Shown here one piece after another: positions 42,086 to 53,515 of a stretch of 64,000 nucleotides of DNA. The position numbers and the translations under genes were made by a program. The first letter of the stretch is position 1. Each line of letters opens with the position of its first letter. The notes under the pieces are model-generated. The model had not been told where the DNA came from. It saw only the letters and a list, made by a program, of their open reading frames with translations, and did no database searches. The DNA comes from Zizania palustris (lineage: Eukaryota > Streptophyta > Magnoliopsida > Poales > Poaceae). The DNA lies in NCBI GenBank assembly GCA_019279435.1, contig JAAALK010000289.1:48487164-48551163 (forward strand). The letters are read 5' to 3'.

Positions 42086-44479
42086 TTACACGACCAAGCA
42101 AAGAATTGATAGAAATATAAAGAACAAATTATCATATAAGGAGAAGTTAGGGACAGCAACTTGAAGTCCCTCTTGCATGTCCTGTAGACAAGACCAAAAT
42201 GTTGCAGGTTTCTTAGTCTTCTCATCAGCTACAAAACAAATGTGTGATTAGTTAATAGACATAACAAAGGGCTATAAAATGTACAACAAATAAACCTTGT
42301 ATACCTTTGTACTTGTTTCGAATCCAATCCTGGGAACACATGAGAGCCTCCAACATCTTGGAAGTGAGCCTGCTACGATGCTCACTAAGAACCCTTCCAC
42401 CAGTGCTGAAAGCTGATTCTGAAGCAACAGTTGTAACAGGAATAGCATATATATCCCTTGCAATCATCCTCAGAGTAGGATATCGAGTACCAGCCACCTT
42501 CCACCAATCCAACACATTAAAGTTTTTTGTATGCATGTTCAACATATCTTCATCCAAATAGTGGTCAAGCTCAGATTTGAATCCCATGCTTGTTGGTTTT
42601 CTACTTGCAACACGTGCACTAATGGAAGCTAAGTAGTCATCATTATTGTTTAGTGCCGGTGTTGATGTTTGGCTGTCCTCCACATCCTCTTCCACATGGT
42701 ACTCACGCATCAAATCAGCTAGCAAATCCTTCACCTCACTAACCTTTTCCTCACATGCTACACCATGCAAACCAAGCAAGTCCTCATAACAAATATGCAA
42801 CACTGTGGTCTTGAAACGAGGATCAAGAAGAGTTGCAATGCCCATTAGCCCTTGAATGTCAGTCCAATATTTATCAAACTTGGCTACCATATTCACTGAC
42901 ATGGCTTCTACCAATGGGTTGCCACAAGTTGACCATTGCCTAATTTTTTTTCTAATCTCAGCTATTTTAGTGAAGTAAATATTAGCTGTCACATAATCAG
43001 TCCCGGAAAATAATTCAGTGATGTCATAGAACAACCTAAGCCTCTCCACGACATCCTCAGCAAAATTCCACTCCAACTCAGATGGCAAACAAGTGTACTG
43101 CTTGTCTACACGACTTGCTCTAATGAAAGCAGCCTTGTATGGCAATGCAGTAATAAGCATGTTGAAAGTTGAATTCCACCTAGTCCTACAATCAAGTCCT
43201 ATCTTTTTTTTGGCCTCAACTTTGACAAACTTAGCTATCTCTTCAAACTTTTCCATCCTTTTAGGTGTGGCTGTCCAATAAGCTACACTATCACGAATGT
43301 TCTCGATTGCATCTTTTAACTCTTCTAACCCATCTTTTACTACCAAATTAAGGATATGAGCAGAACAACGCATGTGCAGTAGTTTCCCATCATTTAACAA
43401 CTTATGCCTTCCAATATTTCTAACAAGGAAAGGGATTACCGCATCATTTGTAGTACAGTTGTCTAGAGTAACCGAGGATATCTTCTCATCAAGATTCCAC
43501 TCTACCAGGGACTCATACAATTCTTCACCTATGACTTCAGCAGTGTGAGGAGCAGGCACATAAATAAATCTACATTGGAAATACACAAGACATAAGCAAC
43601 CAAAACATAATATACATGCAGAATTAGAAAACATCTAGATCTAAAATAAGAAAAATACCTCATTATAATATTTCTAAGGGTCCAAGATTCATCAATGAAG
43701 TGGGCAGTGATTGCCATGTAACCTCTTTTTTGATTGTCGGAGGTCCATAAGTCAGTAGTTATAGCCACCCTTGATTGAATTCCAGCCATATATTCAATGG
43801 CTTTCTTCCTCTCTAACTCATATTGCACCATAATATCAGATCTAAAATAAGAATAAGATCATTAGGAAATACAATTGTCATTTGGAAATACATCATAAGT
43901 GATCAAAATTACGTCATAGATCTTATACCTTATAGTGTTCCTTGTTCCAATCTTGAAAAGTGGCTGAAGTGCACCAACAAACCTTCGAAATCCTACATGA
44001 TCAACCATACTTAAGGGGTACTCATGTAGTACTATCATTGCACTAAGTTCTTGTCTAGCAATGTCTTGATCAAAGGTGTAATTCTCAACTGAAACAGTCC
44101 CAACATCTGTTTTACCAAACCTCAAAGCAGCTTGAGCCATTGTCTTTCCATGCAACTTAATCTTCTTTTGCACACAAGACTTCAAATGGAGACGAAGATG
44201 ATTAGTCCCATTCTTTGAGGCTCCTGAAAGCTTCTTGGAGCAATAGTTGCATTTTGCACGCACTATGCCTCCAACCAGCACTTCTGTGAACTCTTTCCAA
44301 ACATCTGAAGTACGTTTCCTCTTGGACCCAGCCATAGCATCTTCATCTTCTTCTTCATCAATTTCAATTGGCACTGCCTCTGAGTCATTGGTAGATTCAA
44401 GTTTAGGTGATCCAGAGATAGGAAGTGAGTCTGAAAATTGTTGCTGGCTAGCACCATCACTCCCACTAGCTGTAGACAT
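42086..44479 (-). CDS. hAT transposase (BED finger, RNase H-like core, hATC)
   Basis: Exons on minus: 44479-43929, 43841-43659, 43569-42305 and 42228 to about 42086, all GT-AG and in phase, about 710 residues. A BED-type zinc finger is in exon 1 (CNYC at residues 77-80, then NHLRLHLKSC). Exon 2 has ITTDLWTS with the first catalytic Asp, exon 3 has SSVTLDNCTTND with the second, and the hAT dimerisation domain (DWWKVAGTRYPTL, VASESAFSTGGR, LSEHRSRL) closes exon 3. It resembles plant RICESLEEPER-type and Ac-like transposases. It would cut at the TAGAGATGGCAA ends. The last exon is short and its end is uncertain. No stop or frameshift is seen, so this could be an autonomous source element. Confidence 0.9.
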
Positions 44480-44699
44480 TTTTCTCAGCCTATAGAAGCA
44501 AGCAAAATTTACATAATACATATGAGAAACATAGTAGTTGGATAGCAGCTGAAATTTAGCAGTGCACATATAGTGAAACAATTAGAAAGTCCTAAAATTT
44601 CTTTGGCATTACATATCAGTAAAAAATGGATGTGACAAAAAAAAGGATTCCTTGACAAGTTTCTGAACTTGCAGCGGCAATAGGAATAGATTTGGTTTT

Positions 44700-45470
44700 C
44701 TCTAGCTAGCAAGCAATAAAACAAGTATTATAATTTATAAGTGTCACATATTGCTTACCCAAGAGAATGCAGGAGATTGGAGCCTTGATGTGCAGCAGCC
44801 ACTGTGGTTGGGGACAAGGGAGACCGACGACTTGCTTGATGTGCAGCAGCCACCGTGGTTGTGGACAGGGGAGGCCGGCGACTTCTGGCTGCTGTGAGCC
44901 TAGCAACCCTGCTGGTGCTTCGATTTGTTGCAGCGTTGTTGACAGGCTTTGCCTGAACTTTCTTCTTGGGGTCAATGGTGATGGTGTTGGCCGGCGTCGT
45001 TGTAGGGACGGGAAGTGCAAGCGATGGAGGGGAAGCAGGTGCCTTTGGGTCTTCGCTGGTGCCGGCGTTCTTGCTCTTCCCAGGATCCGGTGGACGGCAT
45101 TCGGTCGCAGGGGCAGCGGTGTCCCTTCGGGACGGCGGGGGGTTAGCAAAGGGCGAGATGCAGATGCGGAGCTACAAGCCTACAAGGAAGATGACGAACG
45201 AAGATGAAGATGAACTGATGAAGAAGTATCACCGATCGTCGTCGTTGTTGGTCTCAGTGGTCGTCGCCGCCATGGATTGGAGCCTGGAGGTGGTAAACAA
45301 GTAGCGTGCACTGCAGACTGCAGTAGACCTAGGTGTGAGCGGCGGCCAGATGAGGATTTGGGAAATAATGTCTAGGACTCTAGGGTTTGCTATTTATACA
45401 AGACATGTTCTGAGCTTGGGCCTTGGGCCAAATTGTCGATTTGGGTAATTTAAGGCCTGGAACATATGTT
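44700..45470 (-). other. 5' region of the hAT transposase gene
   Basis: Upstream non-coding part of the hAT on minus. It includes a repeated CCGACGACTTGCTTGATGTG-like unit near 44780-44860 and a GC-rich segment around 44990-45310 that may be an untranslated first exon. Its overlapping frames of 110-147 codons are not supported as genes. Confidence 0.45.
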
Positions 45471-45475
45471 ATTGA

Positions 45476-45660
45476 TGCGGGTATATATTACCCATGGGTA
45501 TACGGGTATGGGTAGTACGTAGCCGTACCCATACCCGTTATACCCGATGGGTAGATGTTTTCTTCCATTAACGTACCCGTGGATAAAGATATTGTTCCAT
45601 ACCCGCCTTCATATCGGGTAAAACCCATCGGGTATTCGGGTTTCGGGTACCCATTGCCAT
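45476..45660. repeat. Subterminal TACCCG repeats, right end of hAT
   Basis: Dense TACCC/GGGTA words up to the inverted end. Confidence 0.85.
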
Positions 45661-45673
45661 CTCTAGGCATGTG

Positions 45674-46790
45674 GGATCCATCTTAACCCCGAAAAATGTA
45701 TCTTCGGAGCTAAGGCTGGAAAGTTGTTAGGGTATTTAGTTTCAAGCAGGGGAATTGAAGCTAGCCCTACTCAAATAACTGCGCTACAAAAGATGGCTCC
45801 TCCGGAAAATTTAAAGCAAGTGCAAAAGCTGACTGGGCGTCTGGCAGCACTTAGCAGGTTTTTATCAAGGTCTGCGGAGAGAAGCTTGCCTATATTTAAA
45901 GCATTGAAAGGGTCCGAAGATTTTGCATGGACACCAGAGTGTCAGAAAAGCTTCGAAGATATTAAAGAGTATCTCATTAATCTTGCTACACTCATGGTGC
46001 CTACCGCGGATGAAACCCTACTCCTTTACCTTGCAGCTACAGGTTCTGCTGTCAGTGCAGTCCTTGTCAAAGAAGTGGATTTCAATGGGAAGTTGGTCCA
46101 AAATCCTGTTTATTTTGTATCCGAAGCATTATCAGGAGCGAAGACAAGATACTCTGAACTCGAGAAGTTCGTTTATGCTCTGATAATGGCTTCGAGGAAA
46201 TTAAGACATTATTTTTTGGCTCACAATGTAATTGTACCAACTTCGTATCCTTTAGGAGATATGCTTCGAAGTAAGGATTCCACTGGAAGGATTGGGAAGT
46301 GGGCAGTTGAGCTAGCACCCTTCGACATATCTTTCCTAGCAAGGACAGCAATCAAATCGCAAGTCTTAGCAGATTTTGTAGCAGAATGGACTCCGCCTGC
46401 AAATTTAGTTCCGGAGAAGTCAAGTGACGGAGTTTGGACTGTTTATTCCGATGGGGCCTTCCAAGCATCCGCAGCAGGCATTGGAGCAGTATGAAGGGAT
46501 TTTATTGGGACTCTGAAAAGCACGTGCTCTAGGGGCTACAAGAATTATTATAAAGACAGATTCTCAAATAGTAGCAGGGCACGTAGATAAAAGTTTCTAG
46601 GTTCGGCATCCACAGCTTGCAAAGTACTTAGAAGAAATCCGTAAAATCGAAGCACACTTCAAGGGTATTTCCATTCGGAGTATACCAAGAGCAGAAAATG
46701 TGCAAGCGGACATCTTAGCAAAAGCTGCAGCCGGAGCTGTGGATGTGCCAGAAGAAGCCTTCTATGAGGAGCTCAGTACACCTTCGGTGC
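45674..46790 (+). pseudogene. Tat RT C-terminus, RNase H and second RNase H-like domain
   Basis: Coding resumes after the hAT. KLTGRLAALSRFLSRS belongs to the RT connection; YLAATGSAVSAVLVKE and YSELEKFVYALIMASRKLRHYF are the RNase H of pol. The next domain starts WTVYSDGAFQ and continues with ATRIIIKTDSQIVAGHV, the extra archaeal-type RNase H found in Tat elements. The start of that domain has lost bases near 46494, and two in-frame stops follow (TGA near 46516 and TAG near 46600). Confidence 0.8.
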
Positions 46791-46799
46791 CACAAATTC

Positions 46800-48047
46800 C
46801 CTCTGCAGAGATTCTTTGCATTCCTAGTGCAGATTGGAAAAATTCAATCATGGAACTTTTACAGGGAGGAACAAATTTGCCCGAAGAGCCACAGCTGTCA
46901 AGATTAAAGCTTAGAGCTAGAAATTATCAAATAATCAACGATATTTTATACAAGGCCGGAGTATGTTCCCCTCTACCCCGATGTATATCTCAAGCCGAAG
47001 GTCAAGAAATTCTTCGAGAAATTCATGAAGGCCTTTGTGGTAGCCATTTAGCCCCGCGAGCTTTGGCTGGAAAAACACTTCGCCAGGGGCTTTACTGGCC
47101 TACAATAACAGCTGATGCGGAGAGCTTAGTCCGCACTTGTCAAGGATGCCAGTGGATGGGTCGACGAAGTCATCGCCCACCAACAGCTCTTCAAGTCATT
47201 GCTCCGGTATGGCCTATAGCCAGATGGGGTATGGATTTAATAGGTCCCTTTCTAGTAGCCAAGGGAAATCTGAAGTTCGCAGTGGTAGCTATTGAGTATT
47301 TTTTCTAAGTGGGTGGAAGCAGAGCCCTTGACAGCTATCACTTCGAACAATGTACAGAAATTCTTCTGGAAGAATATCATTTGCCGGTTCGGAGTGCCTA
47401 GACAACTCACAGTTGATAATGGAACACAGTTCGATGCAGAACCTTTCAGAAAGTTTTGCGAAGATCTAGGCATTCAGTTATGTTTTGCTGCAGTGAGGCA
47501 TCCTCAGTCTAATGGACCCGTAGAACGAGCCAATGGAAATATTTTGTCAGGGCTAAATCGAAGGATAGTAGGATTATCAAAGGGACTGTGGACCGAAGAG
47601 CTTCCGAAGATTTTGTGGTCCATTCGGACTACGCAAACAAGGTCCACAGGTTTTACTCCATTCAGACTACTATTCGGAGATGAAGCTATGACTCCAACGG
47701 AGCTCAAAGGAGGATCATTTCGCAGCACCGAACCGGAGATTGAAGAAGAAAGACAAGCTTCGCTAGATTTATCAGAAGAAATAAGATTTCGAGCTGTGGC
47801 AAACTTATCAAAGTATCATCAGCAGACGAAGGCTTGGTTTGACCCGAAGGTTAAACTCAATGAACTAAGACCGGGTCATCTTGTTCTACGAAGCATTATA
47901 GCGCCAGGGAAGTTAGGAAATAAATGGGAAGGTCCATACCTAATCATTCGTTCAGGACACCCTGGCTCTTTTAAGTTAGCTAATTTAGAAGGTGAAGAGT
48001 TAGCACATACTTGGCATGCGGAGCACCTAAAGCGATACTTCGCATAA
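46800..48047 (+). pseudogene. Tat integrase, one-base frameshift
   Basis: The region has an HHCC-type zinc domain (HEGLCGSHLAPRAL, CQGCQWMG) and the DDE core: Asp in RWGMDLIGPF, Asp in LTVDNGTQFD, Glu in NGPVERANGN. A run of six T at about 47298-47303 adds one base and shifts the frame inside the core; the downstream frame is then open to the TAA at 48045-48047. An AATAAA lies at about 48083. Confidence 0.9.
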
Positions 48048-48199
48048 GGGCTCCTTGTAATTCACTTGTAATCATCTTCTGAATTAATAAAGCATATGGT
48101 CCAGATAATGCCTTCCCCTCATAGACTTCCAGCTTCCGAGTGGACGCACTGGAACTGCGGGGTCGACCGAGAGGAAAGTGTCATGAAGCTGAATCGTAT

Positions 48200-48520
48200 T
48201 TTCGGACTTCGAACCATTGGTTCGAAGCTACCGACGTGGGGGCTGACATAATCCGGAGTCCAAGCCACCGGCTTGTAGGCATCCGTAAAAGAGCCCAAAA
48301 CCACATCATACGGAGTCCAAGCCATTGGCTGGTAGACTTCCGTAAAAAGAGCTGAAGGTGGCCAAAACCTGCGAAGTCCAAGCCATTGGCTGGTAGACTT
48401 CTGTAAAAAGAGCCGAAGCTGGCCAAAATATACGGAGTCCAAGCCATTGGCTGGTAGACATCCGTAAAAAGAGTCCAAAGAGACCATTGCAAACTCCGAA
48501 CCATTGGTTCGATAGAGATC
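48200..48520. repeat. Tandem repeat of about 60 bases between pol and the antisense gene
   Basis: Four units of GGAGTCCAAGCCATTGGCTG followed by GTAGACTTCCGTAAAAAGAGC start near 48254, 48311, 48374 and 48435, with a degenerate fifth near 48495. The minus-strand frames of 99-138 codons in it are repeat artefacts. Confidence 0.9.
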
Positions 48521-48913
48521 GCAAAAATGAGCCGAAGGTGGCTAAAGCAAAACAGGGTTTGAGCCATGAGCTTCGAATGTCTGTTAGCATAGTCCAAAGT
48601 GACAAATTATCTAAGATACTAAGGTATCTTGAAAGTTATCTCAAGTGATTTCTTTCAAAAAACAAGGGTACTAAGTTGCCATTCTTCAGACTACAAATAG
48701 TCAAAGACATTTTAAAAGATTTTTTTTAAAAAAATCTTTAAATTGCAAAGGGGCTCCGAACCCCTAAAAAAATTGTACTCCGAAGTTCATTCTTTGCGCA
48801 TAACCATCTTTGAATACAGTTCGAAGTTGCTTATACCCAAAGAGGGGCTAGTAAATATGGAGACAATTTTAAATCGGTATTCATTATTCAAACGAATGTG
48901 TTTACAGATTACA
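48521..48913. other. Non-coding stretch at the convergent 3' ends
   Basis: A-rich, no open frame. It lies between the pol stop on plus and the antisense-gene stop on minus. Confidence 0.5.
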
Positions 48914-51900
48914 TCATGAAAAATTGGTATCTATACCAAGAAGGAATCGAAGACCTCTTCGGTCTCTAGAGCTAGGGTTGGAACGACTAGTTCCAGCGCC
49001 GAGAGTTCTAACAACTTTGCGTTTAACTCTCTTGCCCCCCTTCGAAGCTCTAAAATCCTTCTGTTCTTGTTGAAGCTCGGCCCAAGTTCGAAGCCGTTCG
49101 GGGCTCCTTTCCCAGCTTCCAAGTTCTTCAGGTTTTTTACTTCGGACTTCATCTTCGTCTTCAGACCATATAACGTCTTCAGAAGACGAAGTGTTTAAGT
49201 TAACCTCTTTTTCTTCCTCTTTAATATAAGACAGTATATCTTTGATTACTTCGGGCGTAATTACACCGGAGCTCTCTCGAGGAATTAGAAATCGAGGACG
49301 TTTATAAGCTTTTAGAAGATCGAAGGTGGTCCATAATGAGCGAACTTCGTCATTAAGGTCTAACACTTCGATATCTTCCGTATGAGGCAAAGCCTAAAAA
49401 TATGACAAACAAATTTTCATTGATAAATGTTCATAAGCATAAAGCTTTACATGGCCAAAAATCCTAAGGTATTTCTAAACCTGCGGGTTCGGAGGAGGCT
49501 GACTGCTTGAAGCTTGGGTCCGAACTTGCTTCTGGCGTTGGCCTTCGTCGATCCAAGCCTTGATCGCGGAACGACCTTCGGCTCTCCATGAAGTTTGGAA
49601 GGCTCGCCAGGCAGCAGCCACACCTTCGGAAGGAGTCAGAAGTCGCTCGTCGTCGAAGGTAATTGGGCCCCCTCCCGCGTCCGGAGTTATCGATCGGCCC
49701 AGATCTTCGTAGTAGCGAAGTAGGCCGACAGCAGCCACTTGTTCGGAGAGTTCTCCGTATCTAATGCCCGCTGTCTTCATCTGCTTCGCCACTCCTTGGA
49801 TCCTTTTCAACCGGCGTAGAAGAGTGATGTTATCATGAGAAGGAAGTATTCCAGTAGTACCGAAGTACTCCAGGACACCTAGCAACTGATTCATAACTTC
49901 CACAGCCACCTTCTCGGACTTCAGCTTATCTTCGTTCAGCGCGTCCTTCGTCGAAGTGACTTCTCCCAGAACCCCGGAAAGTCTAGCATTTTTAGTGGTC
50001 AAAATATTCTTTTGGTTTAACAGTTGGCTAGCTTCCTCTTGGAGTCTGACAAGCTCGGTCCCCGCAGTAGCATGCTCCGCCCGCAATTTTTCAACTTCTG
50101 CTCGAAGCACAATTCTTTCTGCTTCGAGCTCTTTATTCGCAGCCTCCAAACCTTGTCTGGCCCTTCTCTCTGTTGACACTATATTGTTCATTTGAACCAC
50201 TCGACTTTCGGAGATGCTAAGATTCCTTTGAAGGACGTTATTTTCCTCCCGAAGACGAGCGATCTCTTCGTCATTACATATATTCGCAGCTCGGGCCAAG
50301 ACAGTTTGCTGCAAAAATAAAAAATTAAGGTAAATATTTATTCGTAGATAAATTCTATGTTATTTCACAAGTGCTTCGTACCTGGTAGGCTGCACGTTCT
50401 ATAACGGCATTAAGCTCCGTCCTGTCCGCCTTGCTCAGAATGGCCACTAAGTTGGTCTCCCCTATGTCACGGCTAGCTCGATCCAAAGGTTCGAGCAAAG
50501 TCCGAAGACCAGTTGTTTGCCCTAAGAAAGGAGCTAGCAGGGGGAGCATACTTATTGCCTGTTGGTCATCTTCGTCCAGCGAAGGACCGAAGCGTTGGCT
50601 TGTGGTCTTCAGAGCCTCTGGAGACTGGCCCTCCCCAGAAGATTGGCTCTCGTCTGTTGAATCAGACGGAGTTGATCCGGAACTCGCAGCAGGGAGGGGT
50701 TCTATATGTCTTTTGCCTCTTCCAGGTCCCATTTGAGTAGCTCTCTGGGTTGGCTCCGAAGTCGTCGAAGGTCCAGGAATTGTTTCTTCCTGGCGGACCT
50801 CTTTCATAGGAGTGGACTCTGTAAAAAAAATATATAAAGTATTATACATTGTATAAATACACAAAATAAACATGAAAGAGTTATTCGAAGTCTACCTTCG
50901 ACATTTTGCAGAGGAGTCATCATCGGACTGTTCGGCGGATCGAAGGCTAGATCTTCATCCGAATCAGCCGTTAAGTCTTCGACTGCAGGAGCATCATCCT
51001 GAGCAGTCCTTGTTGCCTCTTCGGGAATCGAAGCCATAGTAACTTCGACCCCACTCTCATTCACAGGAACTTCGTCCTGAGATATATCTTCCTGAACTGC
51101 CGAAGTCCTTGGTTGCTCAAGATTATCTCGAGACTCCAGCACGTTCGCAGGTACTTCGGCTTGTGCAGTCCTTTGAGTTTCATCTTCTTCTATTAGACGC
51201 ACAAGCAATCTCCCTTCATCCTCTTGGGAGTCAGAGACTGAAGCCCTTGAGCTCGAAGGCGCAGGATTCGAAGGTGCAAGATTTTTTGGCTTCTGAGCCA
51301 CCTTCTTCACCGGAGTCTTTGTAGAGCTCGAAGTCCCAGCTTCGGCTTTCCTCTTTTTGGGTCCTTTCTCCGAAGGCACCCAATCCATCAGAGGGGGCGG
51401 AGTGATTTCCAGCATTCCCCATACTCTGTTAAATCTCTCCCAACTCCCGACCAACTTGATTCTCCATTCTTTTTCGGTCGGAGTTGGAGCACCCAAAATC
51501 TTCTCCGAAGCCCTTACAATTTGTTCCGAAGTAACAGGGGCTGAAGAAGCTAAAAAAATAAATCAAGTTAGTTTTTCTTCGAATGAATATGCATAATACA
51601 TGTTGTCTTCGAAGTTACCTGCAGGGCTCGAAGTTGAAGTGATCTTTCGAAGACCGCCTTCTTAATCCTCTTCGAAGATGATAGGCCAGTTGGCCATAAG
51701 CAGAGAAATTTGTAACCCAAGGAATTCTTCAGCTAAGTCTCGCATGCTTAACCTCCGGCTAATCTTCTGGAGTAGACTGAGGCGAGCTTCGAGCTGACCT
51801 TGGTCCGGTTGCACTAGGGCTTCCTTCCGAAATTGGATCTCTTTCAAAGGTCCGGCTAGAGGATTGCTCGCTCCAACTTCGGCATAAAACCACCTCATGA

Positions 51901-52564
51901 CCCAGTCAGTATACCATCTAGCATTGATGGCCTTAGCAGGAAATTGAAGGGCATATTCGTCCCGAAGCCTAAAATTGATGCTTCCGAAGGCTACTACTAC
52001 TTTTTCACCTCCGGGACCTACGAAGGTTTTTGGCTGGCATGAAGCTCTATGTAGCGCAGCGAAGATCTCTGCCCTCCCCTCACAACCTTCGGCTCTCAAC
52101 GCCCATTCGAAGATAGCCAGACGAGCTACTGCGTTCAGAGACAGTTGAGGAAGGGTGACGTGAAATAAGTCAAGTACCTCCGCCAAGAAGTCCACTGCGG
52201 GAAGGCCCAAGCCGACTTCGAAGAAGGCTTCGAAGACGACCACTTCTCCGGGCCTTGGTGACGGGATGAGTTCTTTTCCGGGCTTGCGGATCATAACTCC
52301 GGTGTTAATCCTCCCTTCTACTGCGATTGCCAATGACTCCCTCTTGCAGGTAGAAGGTCCCAATTGAAAGGATTGATCCAGGTACTTCGTTGATGGCGGG
52401 CAAAGACTTTGATCATCAACATTTTGGGGATTTCTCCCTCCTGTCGCCATGGATGTCGTTGCGGATGCCAGAGGCATCATCGCCAACGCCGCAGCCGCTG
52501 CTGCTACAGCCGCCTGCTGCCGAGCCAAGGCCGACGGGGCTTCAGAACCCTTGGTCTTCACCAT
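48914..52564 (-). CDS. Antisense gene of the Tat element, five exons
   Basis: On minus, exons 52564-51619, 51549-50896, 50818-50382, 50308-49481 and 49393-48914 join through four short GT-AG introns (69-87 bases) with every phase agreeing, 1,115 codons in all. One in-frame TAA lies at 51662-51664, near the end of exon 1. Exon 1 (residues 1-315) resembles the plant 'putative gypsy-type transposon' domain (GEVVVFEAFFEVGLGLP, IFEWALRAEGC). Exons 2 and 3 are acidic and low in order, exon 4 has a long heptad coiled coil (EEIARLREENNVLQRNL onward, about residues 685-800), exon 5 is acidic then basic. An upstream ATG at 52618 is in frame. It faces pol tail to tail. Tat elements such as Grande are known to carry antisense ORFs here; their function is not known. 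Confidence 0.8.
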
Positions 52565-52683
52565 TGCAGTCACTAGGTTACTTTGGGGAAAATGGAGGCT
52601 AGGGCTCAATGAACTCAAAGGGCTCAGAAGGTGTTTGTTTGCGAGAGAGCGGTGAAAAGGTAAATAGGATTGTTCTAGGCCCT

Positions 52684-52693
52684 CTATTTATAG
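52684..52693 (-). promoter_or_regulatory. TATA box of the antisense gene
   Basis: The minus strand reads CTATAAATAG, preceded by GTCTAGG. It lies 66 bases upstream of the first ATG (52618) and 120 upstream of the second (52564), a normal promoter distance. It is outside the LTR, so the antisense gene has its own promoter. Confidence 0.7.
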
Positions 52694-53019
52694 CCTAGAC
52701 TTCACATTTTTACCGTTAGTCCATGCCGTTTCGCATTCCTGCCGTTACTTTTCTCCGAAATTAACGCATTCTACGGTTTCCGTTAGGAGAAGGAAGCTAA
52801 CGACTATTTCTTCTAAGTCTAAAAGACTTTCGAACTTCCTGAGTCAGTTCTAAGATAGTTCGAAAGTAATTATCATAAAACTGATTCAGAGTTTATGTCT
52901 TCGTACATTTCGGAGATGAATTAAAATCTAATAACCCCTATGCTTGGTTAATTTTTTTCTTCCGTATACTGCTCTCCTAACATTACAGGTTAAACGGAGA
53001 AGAGTATTCGACGGGCTAC

Positions 53020-53515
53020 TGTTGGGGGAAAATATCCCATCCTCGGGGTTATTGCCGCAATCGCATAAAAGCAGATAGTGGATTCGAAGGTTTCCAGACG
53101 TCCATCTTCGAAGATACCCTGAGTCAAGCTCGAAGTACGAAGATAGACATTGGTTCGAAGTACATCTTCGAACTAAGGCTTTTCAAGATCTTTATTGCCA
53201 GCTAAGATGGAAGATTTATCTTTTATATTATTAGATTAGTCTTTTACCATTTTAGCCCTATCAAGGGTACCAAATAGTTTCCACTATGTCGGTTGTAACA
53301 GAGGGGTAAATAGGTCTTTTCCTTAAATATTTGGGCCTATAAATACCCCCCATTTCATCCTGTAAGAGAGACCGAATACAAGTTATTCAATACACACATT
53401 CGAACTATTCTAAGTTATTATCCTTTCGGAGGCTTAGAACAGTTCACTTCGCAATCACTCCGTTTGTTAGTTTCTAATCTACAGAAACCTGTTAGCGTAA
53501 TCTTTTACGCCAACA
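53020..53515 (+). mobile_element. 3' LTR of the Tat element
   Basis: It differs from the 5' LTR at three sites (near 53272, 53452 and 53456 of this copy) and is followed by the GAATG duplication. Confidence 0.95.

Larger units (their letters stand above)
41584..45665 (-). mobile_element. Complete hAT transposon inserted in Tat pol
   Basis: A 4,082-base element with inverted ends TAGAGATGGCAACGGGTA and the complement of TACCCATTGCCATCTCTA, flanked by the identical eight-base duplication GGCATGTG at 41576-41583 and 45666-45673. Both ends carry TACCCG/CGGGTA arrays. A four-exon transposase with no stops is on minus. Removing the element with one GGCATGTG copy brings the reverse transcriptase frame back together. 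Confidence 0.97.
38082..53515 (+). mobile_element. Tat-lineage Ty3 LTR retrotransposon, young, defective
   Basis: LTRs at 38082-38577 and 53020-53515 (496 bases each, three differences) and the target duplication GAATG at 38077-38081 and 53516-53520 define it. Order: LTR, primer site, gag, protease, reverse transcriptase, RNase H and a second RNase H-like domain, integrase, then an antisense multi-exon gene and the 3' LTR. The extra RNase H-like domain and antisense gene fit the Tat lineage. pol is split by a hAT transposon and has stops, a deletion and a frameshift. Confidence 0.95.

Noticed and set aside
44706..45304. Open frames upstream of the hAT transposase
   Set aside because: They lie in the untranslated 5' region and match no hAT protein; the BED finger starts in the exon at 44479.
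48119..48605. Minus-strand frames with repeated WLGLR and QPMAWTP segments
   Set aside because: Products of the roughly 60-base tandem repeat; the real antisense gene ends at 48914.
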